Origin: Actinoplanes palleronii
Lineage (GTDB): Bacteria > Actinomycetota > Actinomycetes > Mycobacteriales > Micromonosporaceae
Reading direction: 5' to 3'
Assembly (NCBI RefSeq): GCF_016862315.1
Contig: NZ_BOMS01000014.1
Location: 62,001 to 126,000, forward strand
Length of the DNA stretch: 64,000 nucleotides
The position numbers and the translations under genes were made by a program. Below the pieces are notes generated by a model. That model worked only from the letters and a program-made list of their open reading frames with translations. It was not told where the DNA came from and did no database searches. Of the stretch, positions 8,193-17,546 are shown piece by piece; within the stretch, counting starts at the first letter, position 1; each line of letters opens with the position of its first letter.

Positions 8193-9292
8193 GAGGTCAC
8201 CTCCGTGCTGGTGGAGCGGCGCCGGCGCAGGTACATGGCGAGGGAGGCGAGCCCGCCGGGCAGGAAGACCACCGGCAGGATGAAGAGCAGGCCCTCGAAG
8301 TACGTCCACGCCGACGGGAGCTTCTCGGAGAGCGCCGTCTTCGCCCAGGCCACCGCGATCGCGCCGAGCGCCGGGCCGATCAGGCTGGCCCGGCCGCCGA
8401 CGGCCACCCCGATCACGAACTCGATCGACGGCACGACACCGATCATCGCGGGGGAGATGATCCCCACCGCCGGGACGAACAGGGCGCCGGCCAGTCCGGC
8501 CATGCCGGCCGCGACGACGTACGCGACGAGCTTGACGTTGGCCGGGTCGTAGCCGAGGAAACGGACCCGCTCCTCGCCGTCCCGGACCGCGACCAGCAGC
8601 TCGCCGAAGCGGCTGCGCATCAGCTGCCAGGCGACGCCGAGCACCGCGAGCAGGGCCGCCGCCACGATGAAATAGATCATCCGGCGGTTGATCGGGTCGT
8701 TCAGGTCGTACCCGAAGAAGCCCTGGATGTCGGTGAGCCCGTTGGTGCCGCCGGTGGTGCCCTGCTGCCCGATCAGGAAGATCGCCAAGGCCGCGCAGAG
8801 CGCCTGGGAGAGGATCGCGAAATACGCTCCGCGGACCCGGCGCCGGAAGATCAGCAAGCCCAGGAGGAACGCCACCAGCATCGGCAGCAGCACCGTGGCG
8901 GCCAGCGCGAAGGCCGGGTTGGCGAACGGTTTCCACCACCAGGGCAAGGCGTCGAGCTGTCCGTACAATTGCATGAAATCGGGCAGCTCACCGGGACCCG
9001 CGTCGGCCAGCTTGAGGTGCATGGCCATCGCGTAGCCGCCGAGCCCGAAGAAGACGCCCTGGCCGAGAGTGAGCATGCCGCCGCGGCCCCAGGCGAGGCC
9101 GATGCCGACCGCGACGATGGCCAGGCAGAGGTATTTGGCGAGCAGGCCGAGCCGGAAGTCGCCGAGGGCGACCGGCGCGAGCGCGAACAGCACAACGGCC
9201 GCGAGGCCGAAGCCGATCAGGGCGTGGAAGCGACGGGGTGCCTTGGCCGCCGACGCTTCGACGGCCACCGGCGGATCTTGGAGCGTTGTCAT
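8189..9292 (-). CDS. urtC: Urea ABC transporter permease UrtC
   Basis: A 367-residue LivM-type permease with about ten hydrophobic segments. The motif WGRGGMLTLGQGVFFGLGGYAMAMHL is conserved in UrtC. The N-terminal 25 residues are cytosolic. It forms the membrane channel with UrtB. The stop overlaps urtD by 4 bp; a 55-bp gap separates it from urtB upstream. Confidence 0.93.
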   Translation of the reverse strand: MTTLQDPPVAVEASAAKAPRRFHALIGFGLAAVVLFALAPVALGDFRLGLLAKYLCLAIVAVGIGLAWGRGGMLTLGQGVFFGLGGYAMAMHLKLADAGPGELPDFMQLYGQLDALPWWWKPFANPAFALAATVLLPMLVAFLLGLLIFRRRVRGAYFAILSQALCAALAIFLIGQQGTTGGTNGLTDIQGFFGYDLNDPINRRMIYFIVAAALLAVLGVAWQLMRSRFGELLVAVRDGEERVRFLGYDPANVKLVAYVVAAGMAGLAGALFVPAVGIISPAMIGVVPSIEFVIGVAVGGRASLIGPALGAIAVAWAKTALSEKLPSAWTYFEGLLFILPVVFLPGGLASLAMYLRRRRSTSTEVTS

Positions 9293-9347
9293 GCTGTGCT
9301 CCCTTCGGCATGCCCTTCTGGCCCTTGCTTCGCTGCGGTGCAGCCGG

Positions 9348-10235
9348 TCATGCCAGGCTCCTTGTCCGGAGGGTGAACAGGCCCTGCGGGCGCCACTGCA
9401 GGAACGCGACGATCACCACGAAGACGATCACGCTGGCCACGCTGACCGTGGTGGTGTACTCCACCATGGACTGCACGATGCCGAGCACGAACGCCACGAT
9501 CACGGTGCCCTTGAGCTGGCCGATGCCGCCGACCACGACCACCAGGAACGCGTTCACGATGATGTTGGTGCCCATCGTCGGGCCGATCGGGCCGATCAGG
9601 GTGAGCGCGACCCCGGCGATGCCGGCCAGGCCGGAGCCGATGAAGAAGGTCAGCCGGTCGACCCGGCCGGTGGCCAGCCCGGAGACGGCGGCCAGGTCGC
9701 GGTTCTGCATCACGGCGCGGATCCGCCGGCCGAGCGGGGTGGTCTTCAGCACGACGGTCACCGCGGCGACCGCGATCAGGGCCAGGGCCAGGATGAACAC
9801 CCGGCTGCTGGAGATCGCCAGGTCGTCGGTGAGGTGGATGCTGCCGGTCAGGGCGGACGGCGCGCGGGTCTGCACGTTCGGCGCGCCGAACAGGTCCCGG
9901 GCCGCCTGCTGGAGCAGCAGCGAGACACCCCAGGTGACCAGCAGGGTGTCCAGCGGCCGCGCGTAGAGCCGGCGGATCAGCAGGACCTCGATCAGGACGC
10001 CCATCAGGCCGGCCACCACGAACGCCACCGGCAGGGCCACCAGCAGCGAGAACCCGGCCCCGCCGATCACCTTCTGGAGCATGTAGACGGTGTAGGCGCC
10101 GGCCATGATGAGTTCGCCGTGGGCCATGTTGATCACGTTCATCTGGCCGAAGGTCAGCGACAGGCCGAGCGCGATGAGCAGCAGCACCGCGCCGATGCTG
10201 ATGCCGGTGAAGAGTTGGCTGAGGACGAGAGTCAC
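9348..10235 (-). CDS. urtB: Urea ABC transporter permease UrtB
   Basis: A 295-residue LivH-type permease. The N-terminus LTFGQMNVINMAHGELIMAG carries the conserved permease motif GxxNxxHG. It has about eight membrane segments. Its length fits the short UrtB form, without the long N-terminal periplasmic extension found in many proteobacterial UrtB proteins. It lies between urtA (54-bp gap) and urtC. Confidence 0.92.
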   Translation of the reverse strand: MTLVLSQLFTGISIGAVLLLIALGLSLTFGQMNVINMAHGELIMAGAYTVYMLQKVIGGAGFSLLVALPVAFVVAGLMGVLIEVLLIRRLYARPLDTLLVTWGVSLLLQQAARDLFGAPNVQTRAPSALTGSIHLTDDLAISSSRVFILALALIAVAAVTVVLKTTPLGRRIRAVMQNRDLAAVSGLATGRVDRLTFFIGSGLAGIAGVALTLIGPIGPTMGTNIIVNAFLVVVVGGIGQLKGTVIVAFVLGIVQSMVEYTTTVSVASVIVFVVIVAFLQWRPQGLFTLRTRSLA

Positions 10236-10289
10236 GGTGAACCCCTTCCAGCGGGCCGCCCCGAACGGAGCGGCCCGCCGTCGCGCAGG

Positions 10290-11546
10290 TCAGGAGAGGC
10301 CGGTCGCCCAGCTGTAGCCCTTGAGGTAGGGGTCCGGCTTGATCGGCTCGCCGGAGTTCCAGACCTCCTTGATCAGGCCGTCGTCGCCGACCTTGCCGAT
10401 CCGGGCGGTCTTGTAGATGTGCTGCGTCGGGCCGTCCACGGTGACCTTGCCCTCGGGGGCGTCGTAGGTGATCCCGCCGGCCGCCGCGGCCGCCTTGACC
10501 TTCTCGACGTCGAACGAGCCGGCCTTCTCGACCATGGCCTTCCACAGGTAGACCGAGGTGTACGCGGCCTCCATCGGGTCACTGGTCGGCTTGTCCGCGC
10601 CGTACTTCGCCTTGTAGGCCTTGACGAACTTCTCGTTCGCCGCGCCCTCGGTGGTCTGGTAGTAGTTCCATGCGGTCAGCTGGCCGGCGAGGTACTGCGT
10701 ACCGATGCTCTTGACCTCTTCCTCGGCGATCGAGACGGAGACCACCGGCATCTTCTCGGCGGTCAGCCCGGCCGACTTGTACTCCTTGAAGAACGCCACG
10801 TTGCTGTCGCCGTTGAGGGTGTTGAAGATCGCCGACGCGCCGGCCGCCTTCACCTTGTTGGCGATCGTGGAGAACTCGGTGGAGCCCAGCGGGGCGTAGT
10901 CCTCGCCGAGCACCTTCATGCCGTTGGCCTCGGCGTACGCCTTGATGATCTTGTTGGCGGTGCGCGGGAAGACGTAGTCCGAGCCGACCAGGTAGAGCGA
11001 GGTCTTGCCCTGCGCCTTCAGGTAGTCGAGGCCCGGCACGATCTGCTGGTTGGTGGTGGCGCCGGTGTAGAAGATGTACGGCGACTGCTCCAGGCCCTCG
11101 TACTGCACCGGGTAGAACAGCAGGGACTTGTTCTTCTCGAAGACCGGCTTGACCGCCTTGCGGGAGGCCGAGGTCCAGCAGCCGAAGACGGCCGCGACCT
11201 TGTCCTGGCTGATCAGCTTCTGGGACTTCTCGGCGAAGGTCGGCCAGTCCGACGCGCCGTCCTCGCTGACCGGCTCGATCTGCTTGCCGAGCACGCCCCC
11301 ACCCGCGTTGATCTCCTCGATCGCCAGTTTGAGCGAGTCCCGGACGGTCACCTCGCTGATCGCCATGGTGCCGGAGAGCGAGTTGAGCAGACCGACCTTG
11401 ATGGACGATCCGGAGGTGTCGATGGTCGCGCCGGCCGCCGAGGCCGAGCTGCTGTCGTCGGTCTTGGCGCCACAGGCGGTGAGCGCCGCGAGGGCCGCCA
11501 CCGTCGCGACAATGGTCGCCGAACGGCGACCGCGAATCCTGAACAT
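10290..11546 (-). CDS. urtA: Urea ABC transporter substrate-binding lipoprotein UrtA
   Basis: A 418-residue Peripla_BP_5-type binding protein. A lipoprotein signal peptide ends in LAALTACG, so Cys25 or so is lipidated. The segments [33 protein letters not shown] and [12 protein letters not shown] are diagnostic of urea-binding UrtA rather than amino-acid-binding LivJ. The ATG at 11546 has GGAGG about 5 nt upstream. It is the first gene of the operon. No urease genes lie in the window. Confidence 0.94.
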   Translation of the reverse strand: MFRIRGRRSATIVATVAALAALTACGAKTDDSSSASAAGATIDTSGSSIKVGLLNSLSGTMAISEVTVRDSLKLAIEEINAGGGVLGKQIEPVSEDGASDWPTFAEKSQKLISQDKVAAVFGCWTSASRKAVKPVFEKNKSLLFYPVQYEGLEQSPYIFYTGATTNQQIVPGLDYLKAQGKTSLYLVGSDYVFPRTANKIIKAYAEANGMKVLGEDYAPLGSTEFSTIANKVKAAGASAIFNTLNGDSNVAFFKEYKSAGLTAEKMPVVSVSIAEEEVKSIGTQYLAGQLTAWNYYQTTEGAANEKFVKAYKAKYGADKPTSDPMEAAYTSVYLWKAMVEKAGSFDVEKVKAAAAAGGITYDAPEGKVTVDGPTQHIYKTARIGKVGDDGLIKEVWNSGEPIKPDPYLKGYSWATGLS

Positions 11547-11691
11547 GAATCCTCCAAGGCCCTTTGCGGGCCGGAAATCGCATTGATGTCGCTGGAAGTC
11601 ATGCCGCCGGGGTGTCCGGTCGTGCGCCGCTCTGGCTGGCCGCGATGCCGCTCAGTGCAGTGTCAGTCTTAAATCTTTCGATTTCCGTGCC

Positions 11692-11718
11692 GTTTCCCGG
11701 AACTTAATACGCGGTTTC
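11692..11718 (-). promoter_or_regulatory. Candidate GlnR box upstream of urtA
   Basis: On the minus strand two perfect GAAAC elements occur exactly 22 bp apart, with TTAAG between them at the position of the GTnAC half-site. This is the geometry of the actinobacterial GlnR box (GTnAC-n6-GAAAC repeated). The first GTnAC element is degenerate. It lies about 150 bp upstream of the urtA start, consistent with nitrogen control of urea uptake. The match is by eye. Confidence 0.45.
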
Positions 11719-11737
11719 TACGGGAACGGGCCGGTAA

Positions 11738-11766
11738 ATAAAAAAGCCCACCACAGAATGGTAGGC
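11738..11766 (-). terminator. Rho-independent terminator after the UrtA-like sensor gene
   Basis: Reading the minus strand, a GCCTACCA/TGGTGGGC hairpin is followed directly by six T residues. It lies about 55 bp beyond the stop codon of the sensor gene ending at 11820. An additional perfect inverted repeat, GGGAAC-TTA-GTTCCC, lies at 11770-11784 between the stop and this hairpin. Confidence 0.75.
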
Positions 11767-11819
11767 AAAGGGAACTTAGTTCCCGCTGGAAGTAACCTTG
11801 CCGCCCCCGGGCGACCCTG

Positions 11820-12872
11820 TCAAGGCAGCTCGGTCAATACGTCGAAGTCGACACCGCGGGCCTCGGCCAGATAGATCCGCTGGTTCACGTGCCGGCTCCG
11901 CAGCCGGAGCAGACCACGGGGGCCCTCGTAGGACACCGACTCGGCGTTCGCCCCGATCGCCCGGACGTCCAGCTCGCCGGTCTGCTCGACGAGCGCGGCG
12001 AGCAGCAGCACACCCTCGTAACAGGACTCGCCGAGGCTGCCCAGCGGCGGGGCCTCCGGTCCGAACCGGGCCGCGTACCGGCCGTGGAACTCCAGGTTCT
12101 CCGGCGTGATCATGTTGGCGAAGAACCCGGCCGTGCTGAACAGGTCGCGGGTCGCCGGCGCGCCGCTGGCCAGCAGCATGTTCTCGTCCATCAGGGTGCT
12201 CAGCCGCAGGCAGCGGCCGGGCAGCCCGGAGCGGGCGAACGCTCGGTTGAACCGGACCGCGTCCATCCCGACCAGCAGCATCAGCACCGCGTCGGCGGAG
12301 GAGAGCTCGATCCGGCGCAGCGCCTCGGAGAAGTCGTCGGTGGCCAGCGGTACGTAGCTCTCGCCGACGATGTGCAGGCCGTTCGCGGCGGCGTAGCGGT
12401 GCGCGGTCCGGGCGGTGCGGCGGGGCCAGACGTAGTCGTTGCCGATCACGTACCAGCGGCGGGCGGTGCGCTCGCGGGCCAGCAGCCGCATCGCCGGGAA
12501 CAGCTGCACGTCCGGGGTCTCGCTGGTCATGAAGACGCCCTCGGTGCGCTCGCCGCCCTCGTAGAGCGCGGTGTAGACATACGGCACCCGGCCGGCGATC
12601 CGGGGCGCCACGGCCTGCCGGACCGAGGAGATGTGCCAGCCGGTCACGCCCTGCACCAGGCCCGCGTGCACCAGCGCGGCGACCTCGGCGGCCACCGCCT
12701 GCGGCGCGGCGCCGCCGTCCACCGGGATCAGGCGCAATTCCCGGCCGAGCACCCCGCCGGAACGGTTGACCTCCTCGGCGGCGAGCTGCGCGCAGAGCTC
12801 GGCGCTCGGCCCGAAGATGCCGGCCGGGCCGCGCAGCGGCACCACGAGAGCCACATCGAACGACCGGGACAT
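11820..12872 (-). CDS. Cytosolic UrtA/AmiC-like ligand-binding protein
   Basis: A 350-residue Peripla_BP_5-fold protein similar to UrtA and to the amide sensor AmiC. Segments such as FDVALVVPLRGPAGIFGPS, AEEVNRSGGVLGREL and RRWYVIGNDYVWPRRTARTA show the family. It has no signal peptide and no lipobox: the binding fold starts within five residues of the N-terminus, so the protein should stay in the cytoplasm. The start at 12872 is preferred; an ATG three codons upstream (12881) is possible. It is divergent from a marR gene 61 bp away. A role as cytosolic urea/amide sensor acting on a regulator, as AmiC does on AmiR, is inference. Confidence 0.75.
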   Translation of the reverse strand: MSRSFDVALVVPLRGPAGIFGPSAELCAQLAAEEVNRSGGVLGRELRLIPVDGGAAPQAVAAEVAALVHAGLVQGVTGWHISSVRQAVAPRIAGRVPYVYTALYEGGERTEGVFMTSETPDVQLFPAMRLLARERTARRWYVIGNDYVWPRRTARTAHRYAAANGLHIVGESYVPLATDDFSEALRRIELSSADAVLMLLVGMDAVRFNRAFARSGLPGRCLRLSTLMDENMLLASGAPATRDLFSTAGFFANMITPENLEFHGRYAARFGPEAPPLGSLGESCYEGVLLLAALVEQTGELDVRAIGANAESVSYEGPRGLLRLRSRHVNQRIYLAEARGVDFDVLTELP

Positions 12873-12933
12873 GACCCTCATCGTCCTGGAAGCCGGACTG
12901 GATCTGAAGCACGGATTGGGTAACATCCCGACG

Positions 12934-13362
12934 ATGCGGGGACCCACGGATCTTTTGTACCTGCTGACCCGGGCCGAGCGGCTGCTCGCCCGCCGGCTGT
13001 CCGCCATCCTGGACGCGGAGGACTGCTCGCTCGACGCGTGGCGGGTGATCGCGCTGCTCGCCGACGGCAAGGGCCGGTTCATGACCGAGCTCTCCGAGCG
13101 GGCCTTCCTGCCGCCGGGCAGCCTGACCCGGCTGGCCGACCACCTGGTCGAGGACAACCTGGTCTACCGTCGCGGCGACGACCTGGACCGGCGGCGGATC
13201 AAGGTGCACCTGACCGCGCGCGGCCGGCGTCTCTTCCAGCGGGTGGACGAGCGGATCCGGGCCGAGCTGACCGACGTGCCGCTCGGCGACAGCCTCGGCG
13301 CGCTGGTGGAGGCGCTGGAGTGTAGTCCGGGTCATACTCTTGCAGCGCGGCAAAGCCGCTAG
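12934..13362 (+). CDS. MarR-family transcriptional regulator
   Basis: A 142-residue winged-helix protein. The HTH and wing are visible in MTELSERAFLPPGSLTRLADHLVEDNLVYRRGDDLDRRRIKVHLTARGRRL (about residues 50-100), including the DxRR wing motif of MarR proteins. ATG at 12934 gives a normal MarR length; upstream in-frame codons would extend into the promoter shared with the divergent UrtA-like gene. It probably controls that neighbour or the urt operon; this is inferred from position only. Confidence 0.85.
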   Translation: MRGPTDLLYLLTRAERLLARRLSAILDAEDCSLDAWRVIALLADGKGRFMTELSERAFLPPGSLTRLADHLVEDNLVYRRGDDLDRRRIKVHLTARGRRLFQRVDERIRAELTDVPLGDSLGALVEALECSPGHTLAARQSR

Positions 13363-13479
13363 CAGCCTGAACGGCACTGTTAACACGCATACCTTTAAAT
13401 GTGCGCAAACGTCGATACACACTGATCTCCTACGGTCCGCCGCACGTCGATCTCCGGCGTACCGGATCTTGGAGTAACG

Positions 13480-15966
13480 ATGAGACGCGCCCTCCTGGCG
13501 GCCGGGGCCGGCCTGGCCCTGACCGCAGGCCTGTTCGCCCCACCGGCCTATGCCGGCGGTCGGCCGACCGGAACTGATCAGCCGAAACGCATTGTCGAGT
13601 CGCTCGACCGGGGCCTGGTCGCGGTCCCCGCCGAGAAGGGCGGGACGTTCCTGAGCTGGCGCCTGCTCGGCACCGAGTACGGCTCCGGCATCGCCTTCAA
13701 CGTCTACAAGGGATCACGGCGGCTCAACCAGCGGCCGATCACCAGGTCGACCACCTACACCGACAAGTCCCGGGGCGCGGGCGCCTACACCGTCCGGGCC
13801 GTGGTGCACGGCCGGGAGCAGGCGACGAGCCCGGCCGCGGTCACGCCCGGCGACATCCCGCTGGCCGGCGCGCCCGGCTACTACGTGCAGCACGCCTGGC
13901 CGGGTGACCTGGACGGGGACGGCCGCTTCGAGATCGTGGTGTCCCGGCTCTCCACCGACCTCGACAAGCCGAACTACCTCGAGGCGTACACCCTCGCGGG
14001 CGCGCGGCTGTGGCGGGTCGACCTGGGGCCGGCGTCCTGGACCCGGGCCGGTGGCACCGCCGCCAACGACCCGCCGCTCGCCGCGATCAGCGGGTACGGC
14101 GACGTCGCGGGCTACCGCAACGACGACAACGTGACCGTTTATGACCTGGACAGCGACGGTCGCGCCGAGGTCGTCGTCAAGACCGCCAACGGCACGACCT
14201 TCGCCGACGGCGCCAAGGTCACCACGGGCAACCCGCTCGACCAGTTCGTCTCGGTTATCGACGGGTACTCCGGCGTCGAGCGCGAGCGTGTCCCGGTCGC
14301 CGCCGACTTCCTCGCCGACGGCCCGTCCGGCGGCCAGTACGGCGTCGGCTACCTGGACGGCGTGCACCCCAGCCTGATCACCAAGCAGGTCACCCGGATC
14401 GGCGCCAAGCGCGGAGACTTCCGGGTCCTCTTCGCGGCCTGGGACTTCGACGGCCGGGACCTGACCCGGCGCTGGACGTTCGTCCGGGGCGTCGACCAGG
14501 GCACCAGCTTCCACCAGCTGCGCGTGGTCGACGTCGACCAGGACGGCCGGGACGAGATCGCCGACGGCAACTACGTGGTCAACAGCGACGGCACGTTCCG
14601 CTACGTGGTGCCGGAGTCCGTGCACGGCGACCGCTTCCACATCGGTGACCTCGACCCGAACCGTCCCGGCCTGGAGGGTTACGCCATCCAGCAGACCGAG
14701 GGCGGCGTCTTCACCACCTTCCCCTGGTACTACTACGACGCGTCGACCGGTCAGCGGCTGATCACCGGCTCGCACCCGGACGTCCCGCAGGACGCCACCC
14801 TCTGGGACGTCCCGCGCGGCACCACGGCGGACATCGACCCGACCCACCCCGGCTACGAGTTCTGGGCCGCGACCGCGAACGCCGACCTGCCCGGCGCCGG
14901 CGTCTGGAGCGTCGACGGCACCGAGGTCTCGACCGCTACGCCGAGCGTGAACTTCCGCATCTGGTGGGACGGCGACACCGGCTCCGAGCTGCTGGACAAC
15001 ACGTACGTGGAGAAGTGGGACTGGACGAAGCAGCAGAGCGACAAGATCTTCGAGCCGGCCGGTGTCGTCTCGTCCTGGCGCAACGCGGTCCCGTTCTACG
15101 GCGACATCCTCGGCGACTGGCGCGAGGAGTACCTGGCCGAGACGAGTGACCACACCGCGCTGCGGGTCTTCACCACGAACGTGCCGACCAGCACCCGGCT
15201 CTACACGCTGGCGCACGACCCGGCCTACCGCCTGGGCTGGACGGTCCGCGGCTACCTGCAGTCCACGCTGACCGATTTCTACCTCGGGTTCGGCGGCAAG
15301 GCCCCGGCCCGGCCCAGGATCCAGACGACGGCGCAGGCGGGGAACGCCTGGCAGGTCGTCGCCTATGACAATTTCGTCCAGAACACCGGCAAGTGGCAAG
15401 CCGAGCTCCAGACCGGAGGGACGGTGGCCGCCGGCGACGGCGTGCTGGACATCGACGTCCCCGGCGGGGCGAGCGTCTGGTTCACGCAGGAGCTCGAGGG
15501 CCCCTACGAGATCGAGTACACCGCCACCCCGGTCGACCAGGGCGGCCCGAACGACCACGTCACCGACCTGAACTCGTTCTGGAGCGCGCGCGACTCCCGC
15601 TCGCCGGACGACGTCTTCGCCACCGAGCGGCACGGCGCGCTCGCCGAGTACGACTACCTGAAGACCTACTACGTCGGGCAGGGCGCGAACCTCAACACCA
15701 CCACCCGGTTCCGCCGCTACGTGGGTGAGGCCGGCAACCGCCCGCTGATCTACGACTACACGTCGCCGCTGATCCGGGCGAACGTGCCGATCCACGTGCG
15801 GATCTCGGTGCTCGGCGACCGGATCCGCTACTACAGCGACGACCAGCTGATCTTCGACTGGACCGACGCCGACCCGTACGACAGCGGCTGGTTCGCGTTC
15901 CGCACCGTCGCCAGTCACTTCCACATCCAGGACTTCACCGTCTGGAAGCCGCCCACCGTGGCGTGA
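13480..15966 (+). CDS. Secreted rhamnogalacturonan lyase (PL11) with DUF6250-like C-terminus
   Basis: An 828-residue exported enzyme. A signal peptide (about residues 1-25, ending AYA-GG) precedes a PL11-type rhamnogalacturonan lyase region with repeated calcium-binding DxDxDG-type blades, for example DLDGDGRFEIV, DLDSDGRAEVV and DVDQDGRDEIA. The catalytic region runs to about residue 610. The last 200 residues form a separate beta-rich module with FWSARDSRSPDDVF, resembling DUF6250. The enzyme would cleave the rhamnose-galacturonate backbone of pectin outside the cell. GGAG lies about 6 nt before the ATG. No pectin transporter is adjacent, apart from an orphan binding protein downstream. Confidence 0.9.
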   Translation: MRRALLAAGAGLALTAGLFAPPAYAGGRPTGTDQPKRIVESLDRGLVAVPAEKGGTFLSWRLLGTEYGSGIAFNVYKGSRRLNQRPITRSTTYTDKSRGAGAYTVRAVVHGREQATSPAAVTPGDIPLAGAPGYYVQHAWPGDLDGDGRFEIVVSRLSTDLDKPNYLEAYTLAGARLWRVDLGPASWTRAGGTAANDPPLAAISGYGDVAGYRNDDNVTVYDLDSDGRAEVVVKTANGTTFADGAKVTTGNPLDQFVSVIDGYSGVERERVPVAADFLADGPSGGQYGVGYLDGVHPSLITKQVTRIGAKRGDFRVLFAAWDFDGRDLTRRWTFVRGVDQGTSFHQLRVVDVDQDGRDEIADGNYVVNSDGTFRYVVPESVHGDRFHIGDLDPNRPGLEGYAIQQTEGGVFTTFPWYYYDASTGQRLITGSHPDVPQDATLWDVPRGTTADIDPTHPGYEFWAATANADLPGAGVWSVDGTEVSTATPSVNFRIWWDGDTGSELLDNTYVEKWDWTKQQSDKIFEPAGVVSSWRNAVPFYGDILGDWREEYLAETSDHTALRVFTTNVPTSTRLYTLAHDPAYRLGWTVRGYLQSTLTDFYLGFGGKAPARPRIQTTAQAGNAWQVVAYDNFVQNTGKWQAELQTGGTVAAGDGVLDIDVPGGASVWFTQELEGPYEIEYTATPVDQGGPNDHVTDLNSFWSARDSRSPDDVFATERHGALAEYDYLKTYYVGQGANLNTTTRFRRYVGEAGNRPLIYDYTSPLIRANVPIHVRISVLGDRIRYYSDDQLIFDWTDADPYDSGWFAFRTVASHFHIQDFTVWKPPTVA

Positions 15967-15999
15967 CGATGCGTCCACCCTGGGCGCACATCGAGTAAC

Positions 16000-17208
16000 G
16001 TGGATCACATGCCGGACCTGTATTCGCGGCGCTCGTTCATCGCCGGGGTGATCACCGCCGGAATGCTCTCCACGGCCACCGGCTATCTCCTGACGCGTCG
16101 TACCCCGGTGACCCTCACCCTGGTCACCGGGGGCGACGCGACCGGCGGGCGGAGCCTGCTGATCAACCTGTGGAACCGGTTCAACCCGGACGTCCGCCTC
16201 GACGTGCTGACGGTCAACAGCTCCACCCGGGACCAGTACGACAAGTTCGCCGGCACCCGGGCCGACATCTACAACCTCGACGTCATCCACATCCCGCGGT
16301 TCGCGGCCCGGGGCCGGATCGCGCCGATCGACCCGCCGGACGGCATCACCCTGCTCGCGCCGGTGCAGCGGGTCAGCCAGGTCGAGGAGGGTTCGGCCCG
16401 GCTCTGGGCGGTCCCGCTCAACACCGACGTCGGCATGCTCTACCGCCGGATCACCGACAAGCGGGCCACGGACGCCGAGCCGGAGATCGGCCGGCTGGTC
16501 GCCGACCGCACGCAGGTGCGGCAGCTCGCCGCCCAGCTGGCGACGGAGGGTTCGACCACCGACGAAGCGTTCGTGATCAACGTGCTGGAGCAGGCCCTGG
16601 CGCAGGACCGGACGATCCTCGACGAGCGGGGCGTGGTCTCGACGAGCCTCGGCCAGTGGCAGCGGGCCCTCGCACCGCTCGCCGCCGCGCTGCGTGACAA
16701 CCGGATCGTGGCGGTGGCCGGCGAGGAGAAGACCAACGCGGCGTTCCAGGAGCGGAACCTGCGCTACATGCGGAACTGGCCGGTCTGGTTCCCGGCGATC
16801 GACCGCGAGGAGCGGGACAAGAAGCCCGGCACCGCGGCGATCCGGCTGGGCCGGCTCCCGATCGGGGTGCTGGGCGGCCAGGGTCTCGCGGTGGCCGAGG
16901 ACACCGGGTACCGCGACGAGGCCGAGGCGGTGATCCACTTCCTGACCGGGATGCCGGCGCAGAAACTGCTGGCCACCTACGGGTTCGCGCCGACCGCGTC
17001 GGAGGCCTACAACGACCCCGAGGTGAAGGCCGCGATGCCGCACCTGGAGATCGTCCGGTCCGCGGTGGAGGACGCCCACCCGCGTCCGATGAGCGCCGGG
17101 TACGCGGACTTCGCCCAGGTGTTCCGCCAGCACACCTACGACTACCTCTACCGCGGTGTGCAGCTCACCGACGGTTTCGTCGAGGGGATGCAGGGAGCGT
17201 TGCGATGA
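16000..17208 (+). CDS. Orphan extracellular solute-binding protein with Tat-type signal
   Basis: A 402-residue protein related to family 1 carbohydrate-binding proteins of ABC transporters (LINLWNRFNPDVRLDVLTV, AVPLNTDVGMLYRR, a C-terminal helical lobe). The N-terminus SRRSFIAGVITAGM is a twin-arginine signal-like sequence without a lipobox cysteine. GTG at 16000 or ATG at 16009 may be the start; neither has a strong ribosome site. Downstream is not a permease but a small three-helix membrane protein overlapping by ATGA. No ABC permease or ATPase is adjacent, so transport may rely on genes elsewhere, or the protein may be a sensor. Confidence 0.7.
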   Translation: MDHMPDLYSRRSFIAGVITAGMLSTATGYLLTRRTPVTLTLVTGGDATGGRSLLINLWNRFNPDVRLDVLTVNSSTRDQYDKFAGTRADIYNLDVIHIPRFAARGRIAPIDPPDGITLLAPVQRVSQVEEGSARLWAVPLNTDVGMLYRRITDKRATDAEPEIGRLVADRTQVRQLAAQLATEGSTTDEAFVINVLEQALAQDRTILDERGVVSTSLGQWQRALAPLAAALRDNRIVAVAGEEKTNAAFQERNLRYMRNWPVWFPAIDREERDKKPGTAAIRLGRLPIGVLGGQGLAVAEDTGYRDEAEAVIHFLTGMPAQKLLATYGFAPTASEAYNDPEVKAAMPHLEIVRSAVEDAHPRPMSAGYADFAQVFRQHTYDYLYRGVQLTDGFVEGMQGALR

Positions 17209-17546
17209 GCGAGGAGACCGGTCTGCAGGCCTGGCTCGTCCCGGTCTTCGTGACCGCGGCGATCATCCTGGTCGAGGCCGCCGTCTGGCTGGTGACCAGC
17301 CGCCGCCGTCCGGCCCGCCCGGCCGGGAACCTGGCCGACCGGCGCGCGCAGACCATGGCGCTCGGCCTGCTGGTGCTGCTCGCCCTCGCGGTCGCCGGGA
17401 TGGCCAGCCTGGGTCCGAACCTCGCCGATCAGCTGGCCAGCGTCGTGGCCGCGCTGCTCGGCGGCGTCTCGGCGTTCCTGACCTACCTGTCCTACAAGTC
17501 CACCCAGACCGCCCGCAAGGAGAACGGCGGCGACAAGGCCGATTAG
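17205..17546 (+). CDS. Small three-helix membrane protein
   Basis: A 113-residue protein with three predicted membrane segments at about 9-30, 48-68 and 76-97, and a charged C-terminal tail. The start overlaps the stop of the solute-binding protein (ATGA), so the two are translationally coupled and probably work together. The ending converges on the next minus-strand gene with a 4-bp overlap. I recognise no family. Confidence 0.7.
   Translation: MSEETGLQAWLVPVFVTAAIILVEAAVWLVTSRRRPARPAGNLADRRAQTMALGLLVLLALAVAGMASLGPNLADQLASVVAALLGGVSAFLTYLSYKSTQTARKENGGDKAD

Noticed and set aside
11547-11819. Guanidine riboswitch upstream of urtA
   Set aside because: None of the guanidine riboswitch conserved loops could be recognised; the strong hairpin there has a T-run and acts as a terminator for the gene upstream.
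13714-17133. 1139-codon minus-strand ORF
   Set aside because: It is antisense to the PL11 lyase and solute-binding protein genes; its Val/Arg/Gly/Asp-rich composition is the usual GC shadow and no domain is seen.
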